Source: Pseudomonas tumuqii | GTDB taxonomy: Bacteria; Pseudomonadota; Gammaproteobacteria; Pseudomonadales; Pseudomonadaceae | Direction of reading: 5' to 3' | Assembly: GCF_013184545.1 (NCBI RefSeq) | Contig: NZ_JAAOJA010000007.1 | Location: 186,001-250,000 of the forward strand | Length of the DNA stretch: 64,000 nucleotides | Shown here: positions 27,955-36,593 of the stretch, in pieces | Numbering within the stretch: the first letter of the stretch is position 1 | How the letters are laid out: each line of letters opens with the position of its first letter | Made by a program: the position numbers and the translations under genes | The notes under the pieces: model-generated | Database searches by the model: none | Told to the model about the DNA's origin: nothing | The model's input: only the letters and a program-made list of their open reading frames with translations

Positions 27955-28341
27955 TTACGGCCCGATGCCTCGGGTCTCATCGATGCGCTCTGCCATGCGG
28001 AAAGCCGTTTCCAGCTCTGAGCAATGGTGCGCCTGCATCAGCCTCCAGCGCTCGGCTTTTTCCTCCGGCTCGGTCATGGCCAGAGCGAGGTAGAGGCTGG
28101 GCGGTACGATGCGGAACAGCGTTTCGATGTTCTTCGACAGCACCACCCCTTCGGTGTATTTCCCCGGCTCTTTGCTGGCAGAGAGCAATAGAGCTTTCTG
28201 GGCGGGGGTAAGTTTCTTGAAGCGGGCGATTTCCTCGATTTCGGCAAGTGGCATGTTCAGGCAGACCCACCACTCGATCATGTTGAGCATGGTATGCGCG
28301 GCATTGGTACACCGAATGAACTGCTTGCGGTGCTCTGACCC
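27955..28341 (-). pseudogene. 3' remnant of an ICE conjugative transfer ATPase gene
   Basis: In one minus-strand frame the segment reads 'EHRKQFIRCTNAAHTMLNMIEWWVCLNMPLAEIEEIARFKKLTPAQKALLLSA' and ends '...MTEPEEKAERWRLMQAHHCSELETAFRMAERIDETRGIGP'. This resembles the C-terminal end of VirB4/TraC-type ATPases of integrative conjugative elements (PFL_4706-type), by recall. Walker motifs and several hundred residues are missing. The frame runs straight into the first codons of tatC at about 28341. A start at 28290 could yield 111 residues, but the segment is best read as a broken gene. Confidence 0.6.
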
Positions 28342-28373
28342 ATTTCCTGGGCGCTGTCCGGGAGTCGGTTCAT
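28341..28373 (-). pseudogene. first codons of tatC, cut by the element junction
   Basis: ATG overlaps the tatB stop (ATGA) and reads [11 protein letters not shown], like the N-terminus of Pseudomonas TatC (…QEMPLVxHLTELR). After the QEM codons the similarity stops and the ATPase remnant begins. The membrane part of TatC is absent from the window. Confidence 0.6.
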
Positions 28374-28711
28374 GGTTGCGCGGTCTTGTCCTGACTGGTT
28401 GTTTCCGCTGCAGTGGGCGTGGCTTCGGCCCTGTTTCCGGTATCCGAGGTCGGCCTGGGCTCGAGGATTTCCTGCTTCATCGCCTTCATCTCGCGCTCAA
28501 GGTCGAGGATCTGCTCGTTATGCAGCTGGCGGCGGATTTCATCCGCACCGATCTCGCGTTCGACCTCGGCCTTGATCGCGCTGAAGCTGCGCTTGATCCG
28601 GCCGATCCACAACCCGGCGGTGCGCACAGCACCGGGCAGGCGCTCGGGGCCTAGCACCAGCAGGGCAACGATGCCGACCAGCAGCAGTTCGGCAAAGCCA
28701 ATATCGAACAT
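28370..28711 (-). CDS. tatB: Sec-independent translocase protein TatB
   Basis: A 113-residue TatB: a short periplasmic start [12 protein letters not shown], one membrane segment (residues 5-22) with the hinge [14 protein letters not shown], an amphipathic helix and an acidic tail. It normally forms the signal-peptide receptor with TatC. It follows tatA by 11 bp, but tatC is missing. It could only work with a TatC made elsewhere in the genome. It is shorter than many Pseudomonas TatB proteins, mainly in the tail. Confidence 0.92.
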   Translation of the reverse strand: MFDIGFAELLLVGIVALLVLGPERLPGAVRTAGLWIGRIKRSFSAIKAEVEREIGADEIRRQLHNEQILDLEREMKAMKQEILEPRPTSDTGNRAEATPTAAETTSQDKTAQP

Positions 28712-28722
28712 GGCGTCGGGCC

Positions 28723-28953
28723 TTAGTATTTGTTGCTCGGTTCTTCGACCTTGCGCGCCTGAGCATCGATGGTCTGGACCTTGTGCTCCTCCACCGCAGG
28801 CTTGTCATCATCGTTGCCCATGGATTTCTTGAAGCCCTTGATCGCACCTCCGAGGTCGGAGCCCAAGCTCTTGAGGCGCTTGGTGCCGAACAGCATGACC
28901 ACGATCAGCAGGATGATCACGAGTTGCCAGATACTGATGCCGCCTATGCCCAT
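28723..28953 (-). CDS. tatA: Sec-independent translocase protein TatA
   Basis: A 76-residue Tat[28 protein letters not shown] gives the single membrane segment, FG hinge and start of the amphipathic helix, followed by an acidic, lysine-rich tail. It forms the translocation pore for folded, twin-arginine proteins. It is the first gene of a tatAB pair. The usual upstream hisE/hisI neighbours are absent, and a cupin gene is found instead. Confidence 0.94.
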   Translation of the reverse strand: MGIGGISIWQLVIILLIVVMLFGTKRLKSLGSDLGGAIKGFKKSMGNDDDKPAVEEHKVQTIDAQARKVEEPSNKY

Positions 28954-29108
28954 GATGTGTACTCCGTGGTGAGGGGTCGATCGGTTGGGTAGAAGGGTGG
29001 ATATTCCCTGGGCCAGCAGCGGTACGTACCGTGCTGGCCTGGGCCGCAGGCCGGGTGCGCTGGCGCCTGCGGATCGCTAGCGTCCGCGGGTGCCAAACCT
29101 GCCCAAGT

Positions 29109-29813
29109 TTATTTACAGACGTAGAACTTGCGTACGTAAACGTGGCTTTCCCAGGCGCATTCCGCGCCGAGCGGCACGAATACGCTATCGCCGGCGTTGA
29201 CCTGCAGGCTTTCGCCTTCTGGCGAATGGAGGGTGACGCTGCCTTCGATCAGGTGCATCAACTCGTGGACTTTGTGTGGCCGCCCATGGCGCGTATAGGG
29301 TGTCGAGTCCCAGACACCGATGAGCACGTTGGCGCTGTCCTTGTAGCTATTCTTCGAGCGGCATTGGGGCCCGGCGCTGATCAGGATATGCGCATCGGGC
29401 GGTGTCGAGGGTGAGAGGTGGGCGAGCGGGTCGAGCGGGGTAAGCCCCGGGTTCTGTTCGTCTGTGACTTGAGCGCAAAAAGCCCAGAGCGTATCCGCCT
29501 GCGCCTGGATCTGCAGAGCGGTACCACGGCCGATCACCGCGCTGGCTCCACGGCCCAGTTCGAGTGTGCAGTCTTCGGCTTGCAGGGTCAGGTGCCCGCG
29601 GTGAACCACGACCATTTCGAGCTGGGGGTAGTCAGCGATGGCGAATGATCCGCTCGCCTGCACAACGCCCGCAGCCACGCCGTCTGGCCCGAGGTAAGCG
29701 ATTTCCCGCGCTGTGCCGAACGGGTCGGCAGGGCTCAAAGAAGCCGAGGTCATGGGCGTAGGCGCACGGCTGCCATCGGCGCGTACCAGCAGCAGGGTGG
29801 TGGGTTGTGACAT
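29109..29813 (-). CDS. cupin domain protein
   Basis: A 234-residue bicupin-like protein. The C-terminal half has a clear cupin: 'RPHKVHELMHLIEGSVTLHSPEGESLQVNAGDSVFVPLGAECAWES', with candidate metal ligands H and E. The N-terminal half, 'LEMVVVHRGHLTLQAEDCTLELGRGASAVIGRG', repeats the fold without the histidines. This fits the DUF861 group of possible small-molecule enzymes or ligand sensors. It lies 60 bp downstream of the GNAT gene and is probably co-transcribed with it. The function is unknown. Confidence 0.8.
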   Translation of the reverse strand: MSQPTTLLLVRADGSRAPTPMTSASLSPADPFGTAREIAYLGPDGVAAGVVQASGSFAIADYPQLEMVVVHRGHLTLQAEDCTLELGRGASAVIGRGTALQIQAQADTLWAFCAQVTDEQNPGLTPLDPLAHLSPSTPPDAHILISAGPQCRSKNSYKDSANVLIGVWDSTPYTRHGRPHKVHELMHLIEGSVTLHSPEGESLQVNAGDSVFVPLGAECAWESHVYVRKFYVCK

Positions 29814-29873
29814 CAGGGGTATCTCCAGGAAATGTTATTGGTAAGGGGTGTAAATGCCCGTAGCAAGGGCGGG

Positions 29874-30731
29874 TCAGCCAATGGCCTGAGTCACCAGGGC
29901 GAATTGGCTGACGCCGCCGACAGCGCGCGGCGGCGTTCCCCGAGCCATTTGCGCGACTCTGTCGACCTGTTTCAGGCCAGCGGCTTCGAGCCAATCGGAC
30001 AGGCCGCTGTCGGCCGGAATATCGATGCGTACGAAAGCCTCCGGCACTTGTGCCAACAACACGCCTATCAGGTGCTTGGCCTGTTCGGGATTTTCCGCGA
30101 TGACCGGGCCGATACAGCGGCCACGGCCGAACGGGCGCAGTAACGCGAAGCCGCGTAGCTGGCCGTCGCGCTCGATACCGACTGCCTGTTCGACGACATC
30201 GAACAGCTCGCTGAGTACGCTTTCGCGGTCCAGGCCGCTGCCGGCATTGGCCAGTTCGAGCTGGCGAACCCGATCGGCTGCGGTCAAGGGCCGGCACTGT
30301 TCACCGGCGGGTAGGGCAGGGGTATCGGCGGCTTGTGCCTGGCCCTGATGCTGGTGGATCTGACCGAACTCGACGAAGCCTTGGCTGGCGTACAGCGGGA
30401 CACCCGCCAGGGTGGCGTTGAGGATGGCGGTGCGCGGCGTGCAGGCTTCGAGTGCCAGCTCCATCAGCTTGCGGCCAATGCCTTGGCCCTGGTACTCGTC
30501 GCTGACGATCACCAGGCCGATGGTGGCGTAAGCGCCCTGCGGGCAAGCGAATGCGGTACCGATCATGCGGCCGTTGTCTTCTACGACGAAGCCTTCGGCG
30601 ACGCGTTGCAGCATGGCCCAATCCTCCAGGCGATGGGGCCACTTCAACAGCACGGACAAGGCATGGGCCGCCGCCACGTCCTCGGCGGTCATGGGGCGAT
30701 AAAGGTGGGAAGGGCGTTGAGCGACGGACAT
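29874..30731 (-). CDS. GNAT family N-acetyltransferase
   Basis: A 285-residue protein. The N-terminal GNAT fold has the acetyl-CoA loop 'IVSDEYQGQGIGRKLMELAL'. The C-terminal part (about 150-285) is a second, diverged GNAT-like domain (Acetyltransf_18 type). It probably acetylates a small amine or amino acid; the substrate is unknown. It is the first gene of a minus-strand unit with the cupin gene, and the 134-bp element shared with the porin promoter lies 55 bp upstream. Confidence 0.85.
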   Translation of the reverse strand: MSVAQRPSHLYRPMTAEDVAAAHALSVLLKWPHRLEDWAMLQRVAEGFVVEDNGRMIGTAFACPQGAYATIGLVIVSDEYQGQGIGRKLMELALEACTPRTAILNATLAGVPLYASQGFVEFGQIHQHQGQAQAADTPALPAGEQCRPLTAADRVRQLELANAGSGLDRESVLSELFDVVEQAVGIERDGQLRGFALLRPFGRGRCIGPVIAENPEQAKHLIGVLLAQVPEAFVRIDIPADSGLSDWLEAAGLKQVDRVAQMARGTPPRAVGGVSQFALVTQAIG

Positions 30732-30785
30732 GGCAGGACTCCGTTGTTGGCTGCGTGCGGCGGGAAATTTTCATCGACTATAAGG

Positions 30786-30919
30786 CTGTATCCCACCTGC
30801 GGCGCGGCCTGGCAAGGGGCTTAAGGCAATTCGGTAGATTCCCCAAGCGGCGGTTCCATAGGCCATATTTGTTGCTTAAACGAGAGTCACTATCAGCAGT
30901 AAATGCTTGGCTGTTTTTT
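30786..30919 (-). promoter_or_regulatory. shared 134-bp upstream element, copy A (GNAT-cupin)
   Basis: It aligns without gaps to 32633-32766, upstream of the porin gene, at roughly three quarters identity by eye. The best-kept blocks read, on the minus strand, CTTGGGGAATCTACCGAATTG and a dyad near 30895-30907 (AGCAGT/AATGCT, one mismatch). It lies 55 bp before the GNAT start. It is probably a common promoter and operator. Confidence 0.6.
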
Positions 30920-31093
30920 CTGAGGGGGGCTGAGTCAAAGGCTTTGCGCCGATCGATTCTTGCTCCACGGGAGGCTTGGTACGAGGCTTTGAATTGAATT
31001 GCAGCAGAGCTCTTCGGCGGATGCAGTTCTGTCCGGCTGCTACGTCCGGACAGAACTGCAGACGTCCGATCCGCGCTAAGGCCAGTCGGTATA

Positions 31094-31122
31094 AGAAAAA
31101 AAAGACGCCCGGTTGGGCGTCT
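31094..31122 (-). terminator. terminator of the porin gene
   Basis: AGACGCCC and GGGCGTCT with a four-base loop, followed on the minus strand by a long T-run. It stands about 75 bp after the porin stop. Confidence 0.92.
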
Positions 31123-31197
31123 CAAGGCAAAGGAGCGTGGGGGGATGCCTTTAAGAAAAATCGGTTGGCCCGCGGCAAACCGAACCGGTAACTGCGC

Positions 31198-32538
31198 TTA
31201 CAGAATGCTCAGCGGGTATTCGATGATCAGGCGCACCTCATCGGTGCCTTTGTCGAACGAGCTGGAGCGGTAGGTAGCCTGGCGCAGGCGCAAGGACAGA
31301 TCCTTGGCCGAGCCCGACTGGACCACATACTTGGCTTCCACGTCGCGCTCCCAGCGCTTCTCGTCGTCGAACCCAGCACGGAAGTAGGCACCAGTCGGGT
31401 CGGCCTTGGTGAAATCGATCTGGTCGCCTTTGATGTAGCGGGTCATGAGGGTCAAGCCCGGCACACCGAAGCCGGCCATGTTCAAGTCATAACGGACCTG
31501 CATGGAGCGCTCGTTAGGACGGTTGAATTCGGCGTACTGCACCGAGTTGGCCAGCCAGATCGAGTCGACACCGATGAAGTCGAAGGTCTCGTCGCCATCG
31601 ATCTTCACGTAGGCCAGGGTCAGCTTGTGCGGGCCGAAGGCGTAGGCACCTTTGGCCGACCAACTGGTGGTGTCCAGCTCGCCGGCACGAGCCTCACCCT
31701 CGTCGCTGGTCTTGTAGGCAGCCAGGGTGAAGTTCAGTGATTGCTGGTCGGCCAGCGGGATGGTGTAGGAGGCATAGCCGAAGTACTGGCGCCAGATCTC
31801 TTCGGCCTCGCTGGCGTAGGCCATCAGACTAAGGTTGTCGTTGACCTTGTAGGAGCCGCCGATGAAATCGACGCTGTCAGCCTCGATGCCCGCGTAGGTG
31901 GTGAACAGGCCGTCATCGGAATTGGTCGAGTTTCTACCGTTGTACGCGGTGTAGTGACCGGCCTCGAGGAACAGCTTGTCGAACTCTCTGCTCGACAGCT
32001 GGAAGCCGGTGGCCACTTCCGGCAGCAAGCGGTTGTCACCCATGGCGAACACCGGAGCAGCCGGGCGCTGTTCGCCGTACTTCAGCTCGGTGGAGGAGAC
32101 GCGCATCTTCACCGCGCCGCCGATCTCGCCGAAGGAGTCCGGCACTTCTGCGTCGGCAGTCTTGTTGTTGCTGATCGGCAGCAGGCCGGCGCCGACCCGG
32201 CCGCGGCCAGTGTCCAGCTTGACCCCGCCATAGGCGAAGGCATCGGCGCCGAAGCCGACGCTGCCCTGGGTAAAACCAGATGCGAAATTGAGCATGGCGC
32301 CATGGGCCCATTCCTCGCGATAACCGTTGCGTTCGCTGGCGGGCTTAGATCCATTGATGCCCTCGCCGTTACTGCCGCCATCATGGAAGTCGCGGTTCAT
32401 GTAGAAGTTGCGGTTGAGCAGATTCAGGCTGCTGTCCTCGATAAAGCCATTGGCTTCCTGCCGCTGACCGGCCACGGCCAATTGCGAGGCGGCGGCGGTG
32501 ACCGCCAGGGCGAGAAGGCTGGGTTTCACGACGTTCAT
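31198..32538 (-). CDS. OprD-family outer-membrane porin
   Basis: A 446-residue precursor with a signal peptide of about 24 residues (LLALAVTAAASQLAVAGQ). 'GFIEDSSLNLLNRNFYMNRDF' starts the mature barrel, as in OprD/OccD/OccK proteins, and the chain ends with the hydrophobic 'LIIEYPLSIL'. The family takes up amino acids or carboxylates through an arginine-ladder pore. The substrate cannot be read from the sequence, though nearby amine and amino acid catabolic genes make these plausible. It shares its upstream element with the GNAT-cupin unit. Confidence 0.93.
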   Translation of the reverse strand: MNVVKPSLLALAVTAAASQLAVAGQRQEANGFIEDSSLNLLNRNFYMNRDFHDGGSNGEGINGSKPASERNGYREEWAHGAMLNFASGFTQGSVGFGADAFAYGGVKLDTGRGRVGAGLLPISNNKTADAEVPDSFGEIGGAVKMRVSSTELKYGEQRPAAPVFAMGDNRLLPEVATGFQLSSREFDKLFLEAGHYTAYNGRNSTNSDDGLFTTYAGIEADSVDFIGGSYKVNDNLSLMAYASEAEEIWRQYFGYASYTIPLADQQSLNFTLAAYKTSDEGEARAGELDTTSWSAKGAYAFGPHKLTLAYVKIDGDETFDFIGVDSIWLANSVQYAEFNRPNERSMQVRYDLNMAGFGVPGLTLMTRYIKGDQIDFTKADPTGAYFRAGFDDEKRWERDVEAKYVVQSGSAKDLSLRLRQATYRSSSFDKGTDEVRLIIEYPLSIL

Positions 32539-32632
32539 GGTCTACTCCATAGGTTTTATTATTCGCGTAGCCGTTCAGAAGAACCGCTGCAGAACTGGCG
32601 CGGCCGGGCAGGGCTCGCCCAAGGCGCGGCGT

Positions 32633-32766
32633 CTGTATCCCACTGGCGCCGGGGCCTGGCAAGAGGCTGAAGACAATTCGGTAGATTCCCCAAGTAGCGG
32701 TTCTATAGGCCGTATTTTTTACTTGGACGGGGCTCGCTATCAGCAGTAACTGCTTGGCTGCTTTTT
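32633..32766 (-). promoter_or_regulatory. shared 134-bp upstream element, copy B (porin)
   Basis: Second copy of the element, 95 bp before the porin start. Here the dyad AGCAGT-A-ACTGCT (32742-32754) is perfect. The block CTTGGGGAATCTACCGAATTG is unchanged from copy A. It probably binds the same regulator at both units. Confidence 0.6.
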
Positions 32767-32778
32767 GGTGCAGAGGCA

Positions 32779-33424
32779 TTAATCATGAGCCGGAAAAGCC
32801 ATGGCGGCGTTCGGAAAGCGCTAAGCCCGAATCGATATCAAGCCGAGTTTTTCCACGGTACCGGCCCAGCTGAGGTGGGCACGACCCGCATCTGAATCGA
32901 TCTTGCTGCCGTCGCTATCGTTCTCCTTGATAGAACGGGCATGGGGACGATGACGCGCCGAAGCTGGCCAGGTAGAGGCCGTAGCGGATCGGCGCTGCAG
33001 CGCTCGCTGAGGCGTTGAAATCGGCTGTATTGACGCGAGTGCGCCAGTCGGCGAGGGTGCGGGCATGCCCCTTAACTGGGCTTCTCCGCTCGCCAGGGCG
33101 GTGGCGTCAGCGCTTCCTTGAGCATCGCCAGGGAAAGCGTTTATTCATGCGCTTCGCCCGTGGCCGGGCCAGCCGCTCGTCGAATGGGCAGCGTGGTTGG
33201 ATAGGGCACGTCAGTTCGACCTCAATACGCGGCTACTGAGCCTCGCGCAGGCGAGTTTGGCGATCCCGTCAGCGGGTGGCAATGGTTGGGGCAGTGTCCA
33301 CTGCGTCGGAACTCGCGCTTGAGAGATGCGCCTATGAAGGCCTTATAGGCCGTCGCTCGTTCGAGCTGTCGACTTTTCTGCGAGTGGTGCGCTGTTCAAT
33401 AACTGAACTGAATAGGGAGAAAGA
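32779..33424. other. gene-poor stretch downstream of the oxidase gene
   Basis: No supported gene. Short frames on both strands have no recognisable motifs. Parts of the minus strand near 32950-33070 look like decayed coding sequence but cannot be assigned. Confidence 0.4.
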
Positions 33425-33441
33425 CGGGAGCAAGGCTCCCG
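33425..33441 (-). terminator. terminator of the FAD oxidase gene
   Basis: CGGGAGC and GCTCCCG with a three-base loop, followed on the minus strand by a pyrimidine-rich run TCTTTCTCCCT. It stands about 22 bp after the stop. Confidence 0.65.
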
Positions 33442-33463
33442 CCAGAACAGCGAGGGAAGACTG

Positions 33464-34789
33464 TCAGAAATCCGAGACCTTGCCCCAAGCCCCTTTGTTC
33501 AGCCGGGCAAGGCTGTACTGGGTGTGGTCCACGAACGGCGTCTTGCCCGTCGCCAGTTCGGCAATCAGGCGTCCGGCACCGGGGCCGATGCCGAAGCCGT
33601 GGCCCGAAAAACCGGCGGCCAGAATGAAACCGGGCAGGTTCTGCGCTTGGTCGATCACCGGCACACCGTCCGGGGTGCTGTCGATATAGCCGGCCCAACC
33701 TGCCTGAACGGGCACGCTGCCGAGGGCGGGCAACAGGCGGCGCGCCCGCGCAAGGGTATCCCTGAGGATCGCCTCCGACGGGCGCGGATCGAGGATACGC
33801 ACGCGTTCCATCGGTGTAGGTCGGTCGAGTGCCCATTTGCGGCGCGTTTCGTGTCCGTACTGCCAACCCTGCAGGTCACCCGGTGAGAGCATTTGCCAGC
33901 GTTTGGCGAACATCGGCAGAAAGTAAGAGGAGAAGCGAAGTTGCTGCGGCGTCGGATCCACGCAGGCCCTTCCGGAAATGGCCAGGGTATAGCCGCCATC
34001 CCCGCGCCGCGTGACGGTTACCTCACTGGTATGAAGTGCATCGGGAAGCCCCTGGGCCCCCGGCATGACTGACAGGATGCTGGAGCGTATCGACGCCTGC
34101 GGAAAGCGAATGCCGAGCTGTGCACAGAAGGAGGAGGCCCAGGCGCCGCCGGCCATCACCACTTGTTGGGTCTTGATTACGCCCTTTTCGGTAATCACCC
34201 CCGATACCCGGCCAGCCTCGGTCTCGATACCGCGGGCGGCGCAGAACTGGTGCAGCGAGCCGCCATGCTTGAGCACGCCCTTGGCGATCAGCGGCGCGGC
34301 CCGCGACGGATCGGCGATGCCGTCGGACGGCGAAAGCACCCCTCCCAACCAGGGCTTGCCGGTCGCCGCGCCGCGTTGCGTGGCTTCGGCGCCGCTCAGC
34401 ATATGGGTCGTGACGCCCTGGGTGATCGCGAAGTCGCGCCATTTCGCCCAGCCGTCCAACTCGGCCTGATTATCCGACAGATAGAGCAATCCGCAGCGGC
34501 GGAAACCGAGGTCCTCGTCGAGGTCGGCGGTGATCTCCTCCCAGAGGGCGAGACTCTTGGTCGACAAGGGCAGTTCGCGCGCGTCGCGGTTCTGCTGGCG
34601 GCACCAGCCCCAGTTACGGCTGGATTGTTCGGCGCCTATACGGCCCTTCTCGAGCACAGCAACGCTCATACCCTGACGGGCCATGTAATAGGCGGCGCAT
34701 GCGCCGATGATACCGCCGCCGATGACGACGGCATCGGCTCTTTCTGGCAGCTCCGGGGTGGACTCAATGGTGATCAAGGGAGCCGGCAT
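33464..34789 (-). CDS. FAD-dependent amino acid/amine oxidase (DAO family)
   Basis: A 441-residue flavoprotein of the glycine oxidase/DadA type. The FAD-binding motif 'ADAVVIGGGIIGACAAYYMARQGMSVAVLEKG' is near residues 19-50, and 'GWAGYIDSTPDGVPVID' with 'GFSGHGFGIGPGAGRLIAEL' is at the C-terminus. It is expected to oxidise a D-amino acid or secondary amine. It faces away from the ornithine-cyclodeaminase-like gene across a 776-bp gap. It has its own terminator at 33425. The start ATG at 34789 has GGAGAA upstream. Confidence 0.88.
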   Translation of the reverse strand: MPAPLITIESTPELPERADAVVIGGGIIGACAAYYMARQGMSVAVLEKGRIGAEQSSRNWGWCRQQNRDARELPLSTKSLALWEEITADLDEDLGFRRCGLLYLSDNQAELDGWAKWRDFAITQGVTTHMLSGAEATQRGAATGKPWLGGVLSPSDGIADPSRAAPLIAKGVLKHGGSLHQFCAARGIETEAGRVSGVITEKGVIKTQQVVMAGGAWASSFCAQLGIRFPQASIRSSILSVMPGAQGLPDALHTSEVTVTRRGDGGYTLAISGRACVDPTPQQLRFSSYFLPMFAKRWQMLSPGDLQGWQYGHETRRKWALDRPTPMERVRILDPRPSEAILRDTLARARRLLPALGSVPVQAGWAGYIDSTPDGVPVIDQAQNLPGFILAAGFSGHGFGIGPGAGRLIAELATGKTPFVDHTQYSLARLNKGAWGKVSDF

Positions 34790-35565
34790 TCTATTCTCCT
34801 GGCCTGAAATCTATTGTTTTACGCCTTTGCAGCGAGCAATGCAGACAGTGCTGCAAAGCGGCCTCAATGCTGTGCCAGTGCGCGCTGATAAGGTGATCGG
34901 CGCGCACAAGATCGGAACGATCGAAACTGAGATCCGGGGTCTGCTGCCCTGTTGGTCGATTCGGAGCGGCAGACCAGGCTACGGCAGGCATCACGCCAAT
35001 CGCCCATGCCGTTGCGCTGATCCTATATTAGGCATCACGACCCGCAGAGGGCTGTCGTATTGGTAGTGCGCAATCGCAGAATCGGGCGTTTTCGAGGGTG
35101 CGCTCGGAAGTTTATGCTGCGGCGGGCGGAGTGATCGTCGCGCCAGGTCCTGTAGCTTGAGCGCTGACTGTTCCTCCCATCACTTGCTGCTCGCCTTCCG
35201 TATGTCCTTCCCTCTTGGAGGAAGGTGGCGCGAAGCGACGCGTGCGGGCAACGAGCATGCCCGTTGCCACCATCATTGGGCTCTTCAGGCCCTTCACCCC
35301 GACCGATGAGTACTCAGCTCGAGCGTGGTTGCAGGGCCGGAACGTTTGCTTTCGCCGATGGCGATGAAAATAGTCGGAAGTTGCGTATTCCCAGGGTATC
35401 CGGAATTTTCTGCTGAGCGCTCGGCGGCATACTAATCGCAGCAAGTTGGCAATGCATTCCCGTGGGACTCGCGCCGAACATGGCGAGCAATCCCGGCTTG
35501 ATGATGCTTGGGTAAATCATGGCTAACCACAGATGCCCTAATCAGAGAACAGTGAGGTCGTGTAG
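34790..35565. other. 776-bp gap between divergent genes
   Basis: No supported gene. A minus-strand frame at 35112-35444 lacks a convincing start or family motif. The region should hold the promoters of the two divergent units, but no clear boxes were recognised. Confidence 0.4.
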
Positions 35566-36555
35566 ATGAAAACACTGCTGCTTACTAAAGAAGAAGTCGG
35601 CAGATTGATATCTATGAAGGAAGTCATAGGTACGGTGGAAGAGGCATACAAGGCTTTCAGCAGTGGGCAGGTGGTTCAGCCTGACTATATTGGGATACAC
35701 CTTCCCGCGCCGCGCGGAGAAATCGACTTCAAGGTCGGTTACTGCAAGAGCAATGAAATCATCTCGATGAAAGCCTCTTCCGGAGGCTTCCTCGATAACC
35801 CGACGGCGCATGGCGTGCCCAACGGCATGGGCAGCGTTCTGCTGTTCGATGCCAACAGCTGTGCGCTGATCTGCGTCATGGATGGCAGTCTGCTCACCGG
35901 TCTCAGAACGGGAGCCTCGGGCGCCGTCTCGGTCAAGGCGCTGGCGAGAAAGAACGCGAAGAAGGTCACCTGCATAGGTACCGGCAACCAGGCGCGGATG
36001 CAGATTCGCGCCATTAGCCTGGTGATGCAGATCGAAGAGATCCATGCCTGGAGCAGAAACCCGGAGACGCTCGCCCGCTTCAAGGCGGATATCGAAGGCG
36101 AGTTCGCTATTCCTGTGACCCTGGCGGATTCGAAGAAGGAGGCGGTCGAACAGGCGGATATCCTGATCACCACCACCCGTGGCAAAGGCCCGCTGGTGGA
36201 AGCGAGCTGGGTGAAACCCGGCACCCATATCGTCGCCATCGGCACGGATATGAAAGGCAAGCAGGAGCTCGATCCGGAAATATTCAGGCACGCCAAGATC
36301 GTCAACGACTCGATCTCGCAGTGCATCGATAAAGGGGAAACCTGGCATCCGCTGAACGAGAAGATCATCAGCCTGGACGATATCCACGGTGAGCTTGGCG
36401 AGATTCTACTGGGCTCCAAGCCGGGCCGGGAGAGCGATGAAGAAATCACCATCTTCGACTCCACCGGCATGGCCATACAGGACAACACCACTGCCGAAAA
36501 AATCTATCGCAATGCGCTGGAAAACAACGTTGGAACCTTCTTCGCGTTCCTTTGA
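35566..36555 (+). CDS. ornithine cyclodeaminase/mu-crystallin family reductase
   Basis: A 329-residue protein. It has the Rossmann motif [11 protein letters not shown] (about 136-146), the family signature '[29 protein letters not shown]' and the C-terminal '[11 protein letters not shown]'. Family members include ornithine cyclodeaminase, ketimine reductases, EutC of ectoine catabolism and iminosuccinate reductase BhcD. The next gene is a threonine-dehydratase-like enzyme, which favours an imine reductase acting on the dehydratase product. This pairing is seen for EutB/EutC and BhcB/BhcD. Confidence 0.88.
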   Translation: MKTLLLTKEEVGRLISMKEVIGTVEEAYKAFSSGQVVQPDYIGIHLPAPRGEIDFKVGYCKSNEIISMKASSGGFLDNPTAHGVPNGMGSVLLFDANSCALICVMDGSLLTGLRTGASGAVSVKALARKNAKKVTCIGTGNQARMQIRAISLVMQIEEIHAWSRNPETLARFKADIEGEFAIPVTLADSKKEAVEQADILITTTRGKGPLVEASWVKPGTHIVAIGTDMKGKQELDPEIFRHAKIVNDSISQCIDKGETWHPLNEKIISLDDIHGELGEILLGSKPGRESDEEITIFDSTGMAIQDNTTAEKIYRNALENNVGTFFAFL

Positions 36556-36593
36556 CGCGTGATTTTTTCGGCAGTACGGAGAGAGGAAACTAC

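Noticed and set aside
28109..28654. A 181-residue plus-strand frame across tatB and the ATPase remnant.
   Set aside because: It is antisense to tatB, whose hydrophobic segment and hinge are clear, and it has no motif of its own.
30786..30919. A sigma-54 promoter in the shared element (TTGGGG...TTGCC).
   Set aside because: The GG and GC pairs are not ten bases apart, so the -24/-12 spacing rule fails.
35112..35444. A 110-residue minus-strand frame in the gap before the OCD-family gene.
   Set aside because: No convincing start signal or motif; low-complexity end (PPAAA). Not called.
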